64,000 nucleotides of DNA from RYN-230 sp963834705 (GTDB lineage: Bacteria > Actinomycetota > Actinomycetes > Streptosporangiales > Streptosporangiaceae), in contig CAWICV010000001.1 in NCBI GenBank assembly GCA_963834705.1, positions 1,302,001-1,366,000 on the forward strand, read 5' to 3'. Positions 18,263 to 27,373 of the stretch are shown in pieces. Each line of letters begins with the position of its first letter. The first letter of the stretch is position 1. The notes under the pieces are model-generated. The model was not told the origin of the DNA, did not search any database, and saw only the letters and a list, made by a program, of their open reading frames with translations. The position numbers were made by a program, and so were the translations under genes.

Positions 18263-18290
18263 CAGGCAGTGCTGAGCAGGCAGTGCTGAG
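18263..18290. repeat. 14-bp direct repeat (two copies)
   Basis: Two exact tandem copies of CAGGCAGTGCTGAG just after the transglutaminase stop. The rest of 18254-18499, between two convergent genes, holds an imperfect inverted repeat (GTTTCAGTCAC at 18313-18323 against GTGGCTGAAAC at 18381-18391), possibly a loose terminator, and no gene. Confidence 0.8.
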
Positions 18291-18499
18291 CAGCATGTCC
18301 AACCGCATGGACGTTTCAGTCACGCGGTCCAGAGCGCATGACAGTTTCATTCATGTGGTACCTGATGTCCGCCGACGGCCGTGGCTGAAACTTCAATGCG
18401 GCTGGAGCGGCCGGCTGTAGCGAGCAGCGCGGAGCGAGGACCGAGCGACCAAACGACCGAGCTCTAAAGCGCCCGGGCGGCGCAAAGCAAGCGCAGAGC

Positions 18500-18898
18500 C
18501 TACCTATCCCCCCGCTCCTGGCGGCGGCGCCAGCGCTCTTCCATGCGTTCCATGAACCGGGTCCGGGGGCCAGCGGGTGGCCGGGCCCGCCGCTCCCGGG
18601 CCGGGCCGCGCCCGGGCGCGGCGCCACCGGACATGTGCCGCCAGCTGGACAGGGCCCACATGGAGCAGGCCAGCATGACTACGAAGCCAGCTACGCCGAC
18701 CACGGTGAGCTTGGATACGACACCGGCCAGCAGCAGGCCGACACCGAGCAGGAAACCGATCGCGGCTTCGACTATCCGGCGCTTGTAGTGCACCCGGGGA
18801 TCCTTCGCGCGCACAGCCTGCGCGAATTTCGGATCCTCAGCATAGAGCGCACGCTCGATCTGTTCGAGCTGACGCTGCTCGTGCTCAGACAGCGGCAC
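18500..18898 (-). CDS. DUF3040 small membrane protein
   Basis: 132 residues from the GTG at 18898, where GGGAGG lies 5-6 nt upstream; the ATG at 18910 would add four residues. The N-terminus PLSEHEQRQLEQIERALYAEDPKFA is the conserved DUF3040 opening. Two hydrophobic helices follow (IGFLLGVGLLLAGVV and VVGVAGFVVMLACSMWAL), then a long Arg/Pro/Glu-rich cytoplasmic tail. DUF3040 proteins are common next to the dcw region in actinomycetes; the function is unknown. Confidence 0.88.
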   Translation of the reverse strand: MPLSEHEQRQLEQIERALYAEDPKFAQAVRAKDPRVHYKRRIVEAAIGFLLGVGLLLAGVVSKLTVVGVAGFVVMLACSMWALSSWRHMSGGAAPGRGPARERRARPPAGPRTRFMERMEERWRRRQERGDR

Positions 18899-19114
18899 GG
18901 CGCCTCCCATGAAACCTCGCGCGCGGGGACGGGTGCGATGACTTCATCTCACGGTCCAGGTTCTTCCTCAAGAATACGAGCCTGGCCGCACTGGGTGGAA
19001 GGGTAGCGGAAGGGTAAAGGCGTTCCGGCCCTCCCGGTGGCTCAGGCCCACCGCCTGCCGTGCCAGGGTCCAACCAAACGAATATTCGAATTCATGCTGT
19101 TAGGGGCGATCATA

Positions 19115-20357
19115 TCAGCCTTCTTCCGGCGGCCGCGGCGGCGGGCCCGGCCGCTGCCCGGTCACCAGGGTGGCGGGCCGCACCGAATCGGCACCGAACC
19201 GCCCGCTGATCCGGTCCAGCGCCCGTTCCGCGTCGCGCCAGCCCACCGCCCGCTGGCCGAACGCCAGCTGGGTAGCCGCCCGGGACGCCGGGACCAGGCC
19301 GTTCGCGCGTACCCCGACCAGGCGGAGCCGGGCCCGCGAGTCGAGACCGGACGCGCTGTAAAGCGCGCAGGCGGTCGCGTAGATGGTCTGGGCCACGTCG
19401 GTCGGCTCGGGCAGCGTCCGTGACCGGGTGATGGTGGTGAAGTTGGCCAGCCTGAGCTTGATCACTACGGTCCGGGCCAGGGCACCGGCCGAGCGCAGGC
19501 CACGGGCGGTCCGCCCGGACAGCCGGAGCAGCTCGCGGCGGATCACCTCGGGATCATCGACGTCGCTGGGGAACGTCTCTTCCGCGCCGATGCTCTTCTC
19601 CGGGACCCGGCTGACCACCGGGCGCTCATCACGGCCCCAGGCCAGCGCGGCCAGGTGGGCCCCGGCCGCCTGGCCGAGCTCACGCTGCAGGGTGGCCACC
19701 GGGATCTGCGCGATGTCGCCGACCGTGCGCAGCCCGAGCCGGGCCAGCACCTGGCCGGTCTGCTCGCCCACTCCCCACAGCGCGGCCACCGGGAGCGGGT
19801 GCAGGAAGTCCAGCACGCCATCGGCGGGCACCACCAGCAGCCCGTCTGGCTTGCATCGGGCCGAGGCCAGCTTGGCCACGAACTTGCACGAGGCGACCCC
19901 GACCGAGCAGGTGATGCCCTGCTGCTCGGCGATCGTGGCCCGGATCAGCTCGCCGATCTGCGGCCAGGCCGAGCCGCCGGATCGCCCCGGACACGTCGAG
20001 GAAGGCCTCGTCCAGCGCGAGCGGCTCCACCTCCGGGGTGACCGACCGGAACACCTCCATGACTTCCCGTGAGACGGCCGCGTAGCTCCCGTGCCGGGGC
20101 GGGATGAAGATGGCCTGCGGGCACAGCCGCCGGGCCCGGGTCACCGGCATGGCCGAGTGCACCCCGAACGCCCGCGCTTCATAGGTCGCGGAGAGCACCA
20201 CGCCCCGGCTGGAGGTGGCGCCCACGATCACCGGCTGCCCGGCCAGCTCGGGCCGGTCCCGGAGCTCCACGCTGGCATAGAACGCATCCATGTCCACGTG
20301 CAGGATGGGGCAGCCGCTGTCGTCTGCGGCAGCTGGCTCAGCGGAATCCGAGGACAT
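19115..20357 (-). pseudogene. dinB: DNA polymerase IV (DinB), interrupted by a one-base frameshift
   Basis: Y-family translesion polymerase. Frame 1 encodes the N-terminal catalytic part (HVDMDAFYASVE with Asp22/Asp24; PLALDEAFLDV with Asp116/Glu117) and is good up to GAIRRLG (residue ~130). The matching continuation, PQIGELIRATIAEQQGITCSVGVASCKFVAKLAS and the little-finger domain to 19115, is in the next frame. The crossover lies at about 19958-19990. Total length 1243 nt is 3n+1; removing one base gives a normal 413-aa protein. The downstream half has no convincing start of its own (first GTG at 19879, mid-motif). Either a real inactivating insertion or a sequencing/assembly error. Confidence 0.88.
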
Positions 20358-21183
20358 GGAACTGCGCCGCGATGTCATGGAAGGCCGGGTGCACCGAGGT
20401 GGCCCGCTCCAGCGCCAGCAGGGCGTCCGCGGCGCCCGGATCGACATCGGCGAACGAGCCGGGGACCAGATCCGTGAACACTCGGATGCCGTGCGCCGGG
20501 CCGGGGCGCAGCCCGGCCTCCTCGATCAGCCCGGTCACCTCGGCCAGGGTGAACCGGCGCGGGGCCGCGGTGCCGGTGGCCGCGACCCCGGCGAGCAGCC
20601 GCCGCGCCTCGTCGAACCGCCCGGCCAGGGCCCGGTGGATGACCGCCGCGACCGCGCTGGCCGCCAGCACGCTCACCGCCCCGCCCGGCCGCAGCACGCT
20701 GGCCACCGCGATCATCGCCGCGGACGGCGAATCCACGTACTCCAGGACGCTGTGGCACAGCACCAGATCGGCGCCCTGCTCGCCGGTCAGCGCGGCCAGG
20801 TCGGTGGCGTCGCCCTGGACCGCGCGCAGCGGCACCGACATCTCGGCCGCGCGGCGCTGCGCGGCGGCCAGCGAGTCCGGGCTCGGGTCCAGCACCGTGA
20901 CCGTGTGCCCGGCCGCGGCCAGCGGCACCGCGAAGCCCCCGGTCCCGCCCCCGGCGTCGATGATGTCCAGCCGGGCCCGGCCGGTCTGCGCGGTCAGTTC
21001 GGCGGTCACCGCCGCCAGCACGTCGCGGACCACCATGGTGCGCGCGTCGTCGTACCGGTCCATCCGGTGGCCCGGCACGTGCCGGGCCGGCGCGGGCCGG
21101 TCATCCGGGTGCTCTGCCTGCCCGTACCCTGCCCCCCCGTGCCCTGCCTGACCGTACTGCGCCTGCCCGGGCTGTGCCTGCAC
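20338..21183 (-). CDS. Class I SAM-dependent methyltransferase
   Basis: SAM loop DIIDAGGGTGGFAVPLAAAGHTVTVLDPSP, acidic motif QGDATDL, and LVLCHSVLEYV (motif IV), followed by LRPGGAVSVLAAS, as in small-molecule or tRNA-modifying methyltransferases of the UbiE/SmtA type. The substrate cannot be read from the sequence. The first ~35 residues are a Gln/Gly/Tyr/Ala-rich repeat (QAQPGQAQYGQAGHGG) that is not part of the fold; a start at 21063 (MDRYDDART) would remove it. The GTG at 21183 has AGGAGG 6 nt upstream and is preferred. The 3' end overlaps the dinB start by 20 bp. Confidence 0.8.
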   Translation of the reverse strand: MQAQPGQAQYGQAGHGGAGYGQAEHPDDRPAPARHVPGHRMDRYDDARTMVVRDVLAAVTAELTAQTGRARLDIIDAGGGTGGFAVPLAAAGHTVTVLDPSPDSLAAAQRRAAEMSVPLRAVQGDATDLAALTGEQGADLVLCHSVLEYVDSPSAAMIAVASVLRPGGAVSVLAASAVAAVIHRALAGRFDEARRLLAGVAATGTAAPRRFTLAEVTGLIEEAGLRPGPAHGIRVFTDLVPGSFADVDPGAADALLALERATSVHPAFHDIAAQFHVLGFR

Positions 21184-21356
21184 GGCCACCCTCCTCGCTC
21201 ACCTGCTCCCCAATGTAGTGCTGGTCAACGACAATCCCGGGACGTGGCCCCGGACGGCGCCGACCGCACTGAACTGTGCTGCCCTGAACCATGCTTGGCC
21301 ACAAACCGTGTTGATAGCAGCGGTTCCTGGCGAAACCTGCCCAGTCGGCGCACACC

Positions 21357-21414
21357 TTTTCTACCTGGATTAGCACCCGCTCCGGTTTTCTACCTGGATT
21401 AGCACCCGCTCCGG
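21357..21414. repeat. 29-bp tandem duplication
   Basis: Two exact adjacent copies (21357-21385 and 21386-21414) of a 29-bp unit beginning TTTTCTACCTGGATTAGC, in the divergent spacer between the methyltransferase (minus) and the membrane protein (plus). Nothing else is recognised in 21184-21543; promoters for both flanking genes should lie here. Confidence 0.92.
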
Positions 21415-21543
21415 CGGGCAGAACTACGCCAACACGGCAGGACCTGCGGGTTATCTGCCGCTTTCCTCTGAGCTGGCTAGGAGAATGGTCATCGATGTCT
21501 AAACCGGCCTCGCGTTCGCGACACAACCCCTAGGCTCTCCCCC

Positions 21544-22179
21544 ATGCACGAGCACCTCGAGCTCCCCCGGCCGCTACGGTTGCTCCGCTGTACTGGACTG
21601 AGCCTTAGCGAGTCCGTCGGCCTCCCCCTGGTGGCTTATGTCCTCGGCGCCTGGCTCGGTGGCCAGACCGTCGGGTTGCTGGTCGGGACCGGGGCGATCT
21701 GGGCTACCGCGCTGATCCGCAAGATTTTCTCCGGCTCGGTGCCCAGCCTGCTGACCATCTCAGCCATCGTGCTCACGCTGCAGACCGTGATTGTCCTGGC
21801 TACCGGCGAGCTGTGGATCTTCCTGCTCCAGTTCCCGCTCGGCTACCTGATCATGTTCTTCCTGTTCGCCCGGACCGCCCGCGGCCCAAACCCCATCGTG
21901 GCCAAGCTGGCCGCCGAGGTGGTGGCGCTGCGCCATCCGGCCCATCACCCGGGGCTGCACCGGTTCTTTCAGGGCGCCACCTGGCTCTGGTCCGGCATTT
22001 TCCTGATCCTGACGGCCAGCCTGGGCGTGATGATGGTGACCGAGACGGCCAGCATGTTCATGCTGCTTTCTACCGTGGCCACGATCGCGCTCACCGTGGC
22101 GGGTATCGGCGCGTCGGTACTCTGGTTCGTTTCCGTGCTGCGCAAGCACGGCCTGCAAGTCAAGTTCGCTGCCGCCTAA
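21544..22179 (+). CDS. Integral membrane protein, VC0807/DUF3159-like
   Basis: 211 residues with about six hydrophobic helices: LPLVAYVLGAWLGG, VGLLVGTGAIWATALI, LLTISAIVLTLQTVIVLA, WIFLLQFPLGYLIMFFLFA, then after a polar loop WSGIFLILTASLGVMMV and LLSTVATIALTVAGIGASVL. The layout and the opening SESVGLPLVAYVLGAWLGG resemble the VC0807/DUF3159 group of small membrane proteins of unknown role. No catalytic motif is seen. The family assignment is tentative. Confidence 0.6.
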   Translation: MHEHLELPRPLRLLRCTGLSLSESVGLPLVAYVLGAWLGGQTVGLLVGTGAIWATALIRKIFSGSVPSLLTISAIVLTLQTVIVLATGELWIFLLQFPLGYLIMFFLFARTARGPNPIVAKLAAEVVALRHPAHHPGLHRFFQGATWLWSGIFLILTASLGVMMVTETASMFMLLSTVATIALTVAGIGASVLWFVSVLRKHGLQVKFAAA

Positions 22180-22577
22180 CTCCCGGCGCTGTCCCACGCG
22201 CTGCTGGCGTTCACCATCGACGTGTAGCCCGAGTCGCCGCTGACCATGGTGGTCGGCGGCGGCGTCCGCCTTGAGTTCAGCACGGGCCCAGTCCGGGTGG
22301 CCGTACGGATCGCGGCTGGCCCGGTGCCCTACCCGGCCGGCAGCTGACGAGATGTGACGGAAGTCCCGCACTGAGCCGTCGAGCTCATCGGATGGTCAAG
22401 GCGCAGGCTCTCGGAAGTAATCCAGATGGACGTGTCGCGAGTCCAATAACTAAAAGCACCAGACAGAGTGTGCAGGGAGCGGTAGTGATCATCTTACGCA
22501 GGTGATGTTGCTAGCCACGGCGTGCTCCGGTGTCCTCGGCATGGGCACTGCGACGGCGTGGGGGACGTGGAGGCAGG
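22180..22577. other. Intergenic region, no intact gene
   Basis: No gene with coding character. A short frame at about 22190-22230 (SHALLAFTIDV then stop) is reminiscent of the LLAFTI opening of some actinobacterial regulators and could be a remnant, but it is too short to call. The stretch 22400-22520 is less GC-rich and probably holds the promoter of the kinase. Confidence 0.5.
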
Positions 22578-24992
22578 ATGGGAGATCTCCGGAGCACAGC
22601 CGACGGGGCACTGGCGGGGCTGGTACCCGGCTCACGGGTAGCGGGGTACCGGCTGGACCGCCAGGTCGGCGCCGGCGGGATGGCGGTGGTGTTCCGCGCA
22701 CATGATGAGCGGCTCAACCGCCAGGTGGCGCTGAAGCTGCTAGCACCGAGGCTGGCCGACGATGCCGAGTTCCGGCAGCGGTTCTTGGGCGAGTCGCAGG
22801 CGGCCGCGGCGGTCGATCACCCGCACATCATACCAGTCTTTGAGGCTGGTGAGGCCGATGAGGCGGATGAGGCCGATGGGGTGCTGTTCATCGCGATGCG
22901 GTATGTGCCCGGCGGGGATGTCCGGTCGCTGGTGTCCCGGTCAGGCCCGCTGCCACCGGCCCGGGTGGCGGCGATCATCTCCCAGGTGGCCTCGGCGCTG
23001 GATGCTGCCCACATGGCCGGGCTGGTGCACCGGGATGTCAAACCAGGCAACATGCTGCTCGACACCCGGCCCGGTCGGCCCGATCATGTGTACCTGGCCG
23101 ACTTCGGGCTGAGCAAAGTGGCGCTGAACTCGGCGGCCCTGACTGCGGATGGCAAGTTCCTGGGCACGGCGGATTACATCTCCCCCGAGCAGATCAGAGA
23201 TGAGCCGACGGATGGGCGCGCCGATCAGTACGCGCTGGCCTGTACCGCGTTCGAGCTGCTGACCGGCGCGCCCCCGTTCCGCCGCGAAGATCCAATGGCG
23301 GTCCTGCACGCCCACGTCTCCCAGCCGACACCCGCACTGACCACGCGGCGGCCCGATCTGCCGGTAACGGCCGATCAGGTCTTCGCGACCGCCCTGGCTA
23401 AAGAACCCGCCGACCGCTACGCCGACTGCCTGGACTTTGCCGACGCGCTCGCCGACGCGCTCGGCTTGCCGCCGCATGATTTCGGTACTGATGACTCCCC
23501 GGGGCTCACTCACCCCCCCACCGAGTTCGCCTGGTCGGCCACACCGCCCGGCGCAGACGGCGCAGCCGATGATATGGGTGCGGCGGGGGAAGAGGGCTAC
23601 CTCCCGGACTCGTCGGCCGACTCGGGGCCGCCGGCTGACTCCGGCCCGCTGGCCCACTGGGTCCCGTCGGCTGACTCGGGCCCGCTGGCTGACTCGGGGC
23701 CGCTGGCTGACTCCGGCCCGCTGGCCCACTGGGTCTCGCCGGCCGACTCCGGCCCGCTGCCGCCTCGGCGTGCTTACGCCGATGTGCCCGGCCGCCGTTG
23801 GTCCCGGCGGAAGCTGGTGATCGCCCTGGCCGCCGTCGTCATCGTGCTCGCCGGTGCCGTTGCCGCCGGGGTGCGCCTGCTGGCGCCGCAGGCCCCAGTC
23901 CGCCTCGGTGTCCAGCTCTCGGCCAGCTCCGCCCTGCCAGCGGCCAACCATGCTGTTTATGTCCAGTACCAGGGCGGCAAGGATGCCAGTGCGCGGATCT
24001 CCGGGCAAGTCACGGACGCGAAGAGCGGCCAGGTAACCAGGCTGTACGCCCAGCCCTTTCCTTACCGCCATGCGCCGGTCCTGGCCGGCTCGCTCGCCTT
24101 GCACCCGGCCAGCGCTACTGCGCACTACTCGTTCGCGGTGGCTCCGGACATTGCCACCCGTTACACGGTCGAGGTGTTCAAGAACTCCACCGCGGCCAAG
24201 CCGCTGACCACCTCGCGGGCGACTACCGTGTACGTGACTGTGCACGGGATCACCGGGACACCGAGCAAGTGCCGCCGCCCGCTCTGCCACCAGACATTCC
24301 ACGTCCGCGTTCTCGTCCCACCGTCCGCGCTCGCCACCGAGATGGCACAGCGGTGGCAGCCGTACTTCGCGCTGAGCCACGCCCAGGCCCAGCAACCACC
24401 GACCCCGCGGCTCCTGGTGCTGGGCGGTGGCACTGCGCAGGTCTCCAGGTCGCGCCGCATCTCCGCGAACGAGTACGGCTGGTACGTCAGCTTCTCCTTC
24501 CCGGCCGGCCAGCGCGGCTACGCGTGGAACTGGTCCGCCTGCACCAAGACCAGTGAGGCGACCGACGGGATCGGGCTGCCCGGGCCGGCTGGTTGCGGCA
24601 GTGAACGCATCCAGGCCTCGGCTCCCGGTCTGCTGGCCTCCCCCTGCGCCCGCTATCTCGCCTGCGCCGCCCCCGCTCCCGGCGTCAAACCAGCCCCCCC
24701 AGCCCCCGGCCAGCTATCGGCAACCCCGGCACCGGGGACGCAACCATCGGGGACAGGATCGACCGGCGGCGCGACGCCATCGTCACGCCCGACGCGATCG
24801 TCACGCCCGACGCCATCGTCAAGCCCCACGCCATCGTCAACCCCGACGCCGTCGTCAAGCCCCACGCCATCGTCGACCCCGACGCCATCGTCGAGCCCGA
24901 CGCCATCGTCAAGCCCGACACTCTCACTGCTGCCGCCGACGCTAAGACTCTGGGGTATACCAACGATCTTGGGCTGTTCCCCGGGTTGCTAG
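22578..24992 (+). CDS. Membrane-anchored PknB-type Ser/Thr protein kinase
   Basis: 804 residues from the ATG at 22578, with GGAGG 4-5 nt upstream. Kinase domain about residues 15-285: glycine loop GAGGMAVVFRA, Lys53 (VALKLLAP), catalytic HRDVKPGNML (Asp153), DFGLSK, GTADYISPEQ. A linker of repeated ADSGPL/AHWV units follows, one transmembrane helix (about 412-434, KLVIALAAVVIVLAGAVAAGV) and an extracytoplasmic region ending in Pro/Thr/Ser repeats. It has no PASTA repeats, so the outside domain is not the PknB sensor type. Adjacent genes do not suggest a substrate. Confidence 0.92.
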   Translation: MGDLRSTADGALAGLVPGSRVAGYRLDRQVGAGGMAVVFRAHDERLNRQVALKLLAPRLADDAEFRQRFLGESQAAAAVDHPHIIPVFEAGEADEADEADGVLFIAMRYVPGGDVRSLVSRSGPLPPARVAAIISQVASALDAAHMAGLVHRDVKPGNMLLDTRPGRPDHVYLADFGLSKVALNSAALTADGKFLGTADYISPEQIRDEPTDGRADQYALACTAFELLTGAPPFRREDPMAVLHAHVSQPTPALTTRRPDLPVTADQVFATALAKEPADRYADCLDFADALADALGLPPHDFGTDDSPGLTHPPTEFAWSATPPGADGAADDMGAAGEEGYLPDSSADSGPPADSGPLAHWVPSADSGPLADSGPLADSGPLAHWVSPADSGPLPPRRAYADVPGRRWSRRKLVIALAAVVIVLAGAVAAGVRLLAPQAPVRLGVQLSASSALPAANHAVYVQYQGGKDASARISGQVTDAKSGQVTRLYAQPFPYRHAPVLAGSLALHPASATAHYSFAVAPDIATRYTVEVFKNSTAAKPLTTSRATTVYVTVHGITGTPSKCRRPLCHQTFHVRVLVPPSALATEMAQRWQPYFALSHAQAQQPPTPRLLVLGGGTAQVSRSRRISANEYGWYVSFSFPAGQRGYAWNWSACTKTSEATDGIGLPGPAGCGSERIQASAPGLLASPCARYLACAAPAPGVKPAPPAPGQLSATPAPGTQPSGTGSTGGATPSSRPTRSSRPTPSSSPTPSSTPTPSSSPTPSSTPTPSSSPTPSSSPTLSLLPPTLRLWGIPTILGCSPGC
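24774..24918. repeat. 18-bp tandem repeats in the kinase 3' end
   Basis: About eight near-identical 18-bp units of the type CGCCATCGTCAAGCCCCA encode the hexapeptide PTPSSS/PTPSST/PTRSSR. The result is a wall-spanning or mucin-like stalk near the C-terminus of the kinase. The unit is six codons, so copy number can change without a frameshift. Confidence 0.88.
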
Positions 24993-25064
24993 CCGGATCG
25001 TCACGGTGATGGTTCCTTCCGGCGGCCAGGACCAGGTCCCGCCGGGCCGACCGGAAGGCCGCCG

Positions 25065-25100
25065 GCGCAGGCGGAAGCGCTGAAAGCGCGCCGCCTGCGC
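25065..25100. terminator. Strong two-step hairpin between kinase and nusB
   Basis: Outer stem GCGCAGGCGG/CCGCCTGCGC (10 bp, perfect) encloses a second stem GCGCT/AGCGC with loop GAA. It lies 72 bp after the kinase stop and downstream of the convergent nusB, so it can end both transcripts. No T-run, which is usual for high-GC actinomycetes. Confidence 0.8.
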
Positions 25101-25227
25101 GATGAGGTGGCGTGGGAGTACCGGGCTGCACCCGCTCATGCGTTGCACGCTTTCCCGGCTACCCCGCTGGCGCGCAGTGGTGCACCTAATGCCAGCTGGC
25201 GTTCAGAAAGGAAAAGGCCAGCCGGAA

Positions 25228-25638
25228 TCAGACGGTCAGCGTTGGCTTGAGTTCCAGCAGCCGGCCCAGCAGCCCGTTCACGAACGCCGGCGACGCGTCG
25301 GTGGACAGGTCGCGGGCCAGCAGCACCGCCTCGCTGATGGCCACCGCGTCGGGCACGTCGTCCGCCCACAGCAGCTCGTAGAGGCCGATCCGCAGCACGT
25401 TGCGGTCCACCACCGGCATCCGGTCCAGCGACCAGCCCTCGGCGTGCTCGGCCAGCAGTTCGTCGATCCGCTCCCGGTGCGCCTGTACGCCGCGGACCAG
25501 TTCCGCCGCGTACTCGGTGACCGGCGGGCTGGCCTCGATGATGCGCTGCTCCAGCAGATCGAGCACCGGCTCGCCGCGCACCTCGGCCTCGAACAGGATG
25601 TCAAGGGCCCGCTTGCGGGCCTTACTCCGGGCAGGCAC
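25228..25638 (-). CDS. nusB: Transcription antitermination factor NusB
   Basis: 136 residues. NusB with NusE binds boxA of rRNA leaders and prevents premature termination. Visible family features are ARKRALDILFEAEVRG at the N-terminus, VRGVQAHRERIDELL, and WSLDRMPVVDRNVLRIGLYELLW followed by PDAVAISEAVLLARDLSTDASPAFVNGLLGRL. GTG start at 25638. It lies 8 bp after efp; the pepQ-efp-nusB order is conserved in actinomycetes. Confidence 0.96.
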   Translation of the reverse strand: MPARSKARKRALDILFEAEVRGEPVLDLLEQRIIEASPPVTEYAAELVRGVQAHRERIDELLAEHAEGWSLDRMPVVDRNVLRIGLYELLWADDVPDAVAISEAVLLARDLSTDASPAFVNGLLGRLLELKPTLTV

Positions 25639-25646
25639 CGGCCGGG

Positions 25647-26204
25647 CTAGGCGCGGCCGAGGTAGTCACCCGAGCGGGTGTCCACCTTGACCTTTTCCCC
25701 GGTCGTGATGAACAGCGGCACCTGGATCGTGGCGCCGGTCTCCAGCGTGGCCGGCTTGGTGCCGCCGGTGGACCGGTCACCCTGCATGCCCGGGTCAGTC
25801 TGGCTGACGGTCAGCTCTACCGAGGCGGGCAGCTCGACGTACAGCGGGGTGCCGTCGTTGAACGCCACCGTGGCGGTCTGCTCTTCGAGCAGGTAGTTCG
25901 CGGCGTCGCCCACCGTGGCCTGGGAGATGTGCGGCTGGTCGTAGTCCTGGGTGTCCATGAAGACGAAGTCGTCGCCCTCGCGGTACAGATACTGCATCTC
26001 CCGCTTGTCAACGTTGGCCACGTCGACCTTGACCCCGGCGTTGAAGGTGCGGTCCACGACCTTCCCGGAGAGCACGTTCTTCAGCTTGGAACGGACAAAG
26101 GCGCCGCCCTTGCCCGGCTTGACGTGCTGGAATTCGACGACGGTCCAGAGCTGGCCGTCGATGTTCAGCGTCATGCCGTTCTTCAGGTCGTTTGTGGTGG
26201 CCAC
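25647..26204 (-). CDS. efp: Translation elongation factor P
   Basis: 185 residues with the three beta-barrel domains of EF-P, which relieves ribosome stalling at polyproline stretches. Motifs: FQHVKPGKGGAFVRSKLKN (loop with the modifiable Lys of the PGKGGA tip), REMQYLYREGDDFVFMD in domain II, and the C-terminal GATIQVPLFITTGEKVKVDTRSGDYLGR signature. GTG start at 26204 with GGAGAT 8-9 nt upstream. Relevant here because many proteins in the window contain proline runs (MurG, FtsI, FtsL, kinase tail). Confidence 0.97.
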   Translation of the reverse strand: MATTNDLKNGMTLNIDGQLWTVVEFQHVKPGKGGAFVRSKLKNVLSGKVVDRTFNAGVKVDVANVDKREMQYLYREGDDFVFMDTQDYDQPHISQATVGDAANYLLEEQTATVAFNDGTPLYVELPASVELTVSQTDPGMQGDRSTGGTKPATLETGATIQVPLFITTGEKVKVDTRSGDYLGRA

Positions 26205-26244
26205 GTCTGTCTATCTCCTGCGTACGGGTCTGCCCGCCTGCCGG

Positions 26245-27342
26245 TTACAGGACGAGCAGTTCCCGGGTGGTAGTGGTGAGAAGCTCCTGCCGTGCCGCCG
26301 CCCCCGCCGCGGCGCGCACCACCAGGGTGTCCTCGATCCTGACGCCGCCGCGCCCCGGCAGGTAGATACCCGGCTCGACGGTGATGGGGACCCGGTCCCC
26401 GAGTGTACCCGTCCGGCCGTACCCCATGATCGGTGCCTCATGGACTTCGAGCCCTACGCCATGGCCGAGACCGTGGGTGAACTGGTCGCCGTAACCGGCC
26501 TGGCTGATCAGCCCGCGGGCGGCCCCATCCACCTGGGCGACGTCCGCGCCGGGCACGGCCGCGTCGATGCCAGCCCGCTGGGCCGCGGCCACCAGGTCAT
26601 AGATCTCGCGCTGCCAGCCGGCGGGCTGGCCCAGGGCGACGGTGCGGGTCATGTCCGCGTGGTAGCCGGCGTACCGGGCGCCGCAGTCGACGGTTACCAG
26701 GTCACCGGGTTCCAGCGGCCGGCCGGACGGCGCGTTGTGCGGGATGGCGCCGTTCGGGCCACTGGCCACGATGGTTTCGAAGGCGGGCTGTTCCGCCCCC
26801 AGCTCGGCCATGGTGCGCTCGACCAGCGCGGCCAGCTCGCGTTCCGTCAGGCCGGCCCGGATCTGGCCGATGACCTGGTCGAACGCCTGGGAGGTGATCG
26901 CGCAGGCCTGGGCCAGCAGCGCGATCTCGGCCTCGTCCTTGACCACCCGCAGCTGTTCTACGGCCGGGCCCAGCGGCACCAGGTCCAGGCCGGGGGCCGC
27001 GGCGGCGAACTCCTGGTGCCGCTGCACGGTCATCTCCTGCGCCTCGAACGCCAGCCTGGTCAGCTGGCGCCCGGTGACCAGCCGGGCCAGCGCGGGCTCG
27101 ATGAACCGCTCGGTGAGCAGCTCCAGGTCGGCGGCGTCGCGGCGGGCCGCCCCGGCGTACCGCCAGTCGGTGGCCAGCACGGCCGCGTCGCCGGTCGCGG
27201 GCAGCAGCAGGGCCGCGTTGGAGCTGGCCAGGCCGGTCAGGTAGCGGACGTTGGGCAGGCTGGTGATCAGCACGGCATCGGCGCCGAGCGCCTCGATCAT
27301 GGGCTGCAGGCGCTGGCGGCGGGCCAGCTCGATTTCCGGCAT
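26245..27342 (-). CDS. pepQ: M24 family Xaa-Pro aminopeptidase/dipeptidase
   Basis: 365 residues: an N-terminal creatinase-like domain (1-130) and a pita-bread metallopeptidase domain. The metal ligands are all present: Asp in VTVDCGARYAGYHADMTRTV (two Asp), His in THGLGHGVGLEVHEAP, Glu in ITVEPGIYLPG and Glu in VRIEDTLVV. Cleaves peptides next to proline. First gene of the nusB group; the frame starts with ATG at 27342. The aro genes that normally precede it in M. tuberculosis lie about 19 kb away in this window. Confidence 0.94.
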   Translation of the reverse strand: MPEIELARRQRLQPMIEALGADAVLITSLPNVRYLTGLASSNAALLLPATGDAAVLATDWRYAGAARRDAADLELLTERFIEPALARLVTGRQLTRLAFEAQEMTVQRHQEFAAAAPGLDLVPLGPAVEQLRVVKDEAEIALLAQACAITSQAFDQVIGQIRAGLTERELAALVERTMAELGAEQPAFETIVASGPNGAIPHNAPSGRPLEPGDLVTVDCGARYAGYHADMTRTVALGQPAGWQREIYDLVAAAQRAGIDAAVPGADVAQVDGAARGLISQAGYGDQFTHGLGHGVGLEVHEAPIMGYGRTGTLGDRVPITVEPGIYLPGRGGVRIEDTLVVRAAAGAAARQELLTTTTRELLVL

Positions 27343-27373
27343 GCCCCGACTGTACGCGGGCGGCCGGTGCCGC

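Noticed and set aside
22190..22235. Possible remnant of a MarR-like gene (SHALLAFTIDV)
   Set aside because: Only eleven codons before a stop; too little to support.
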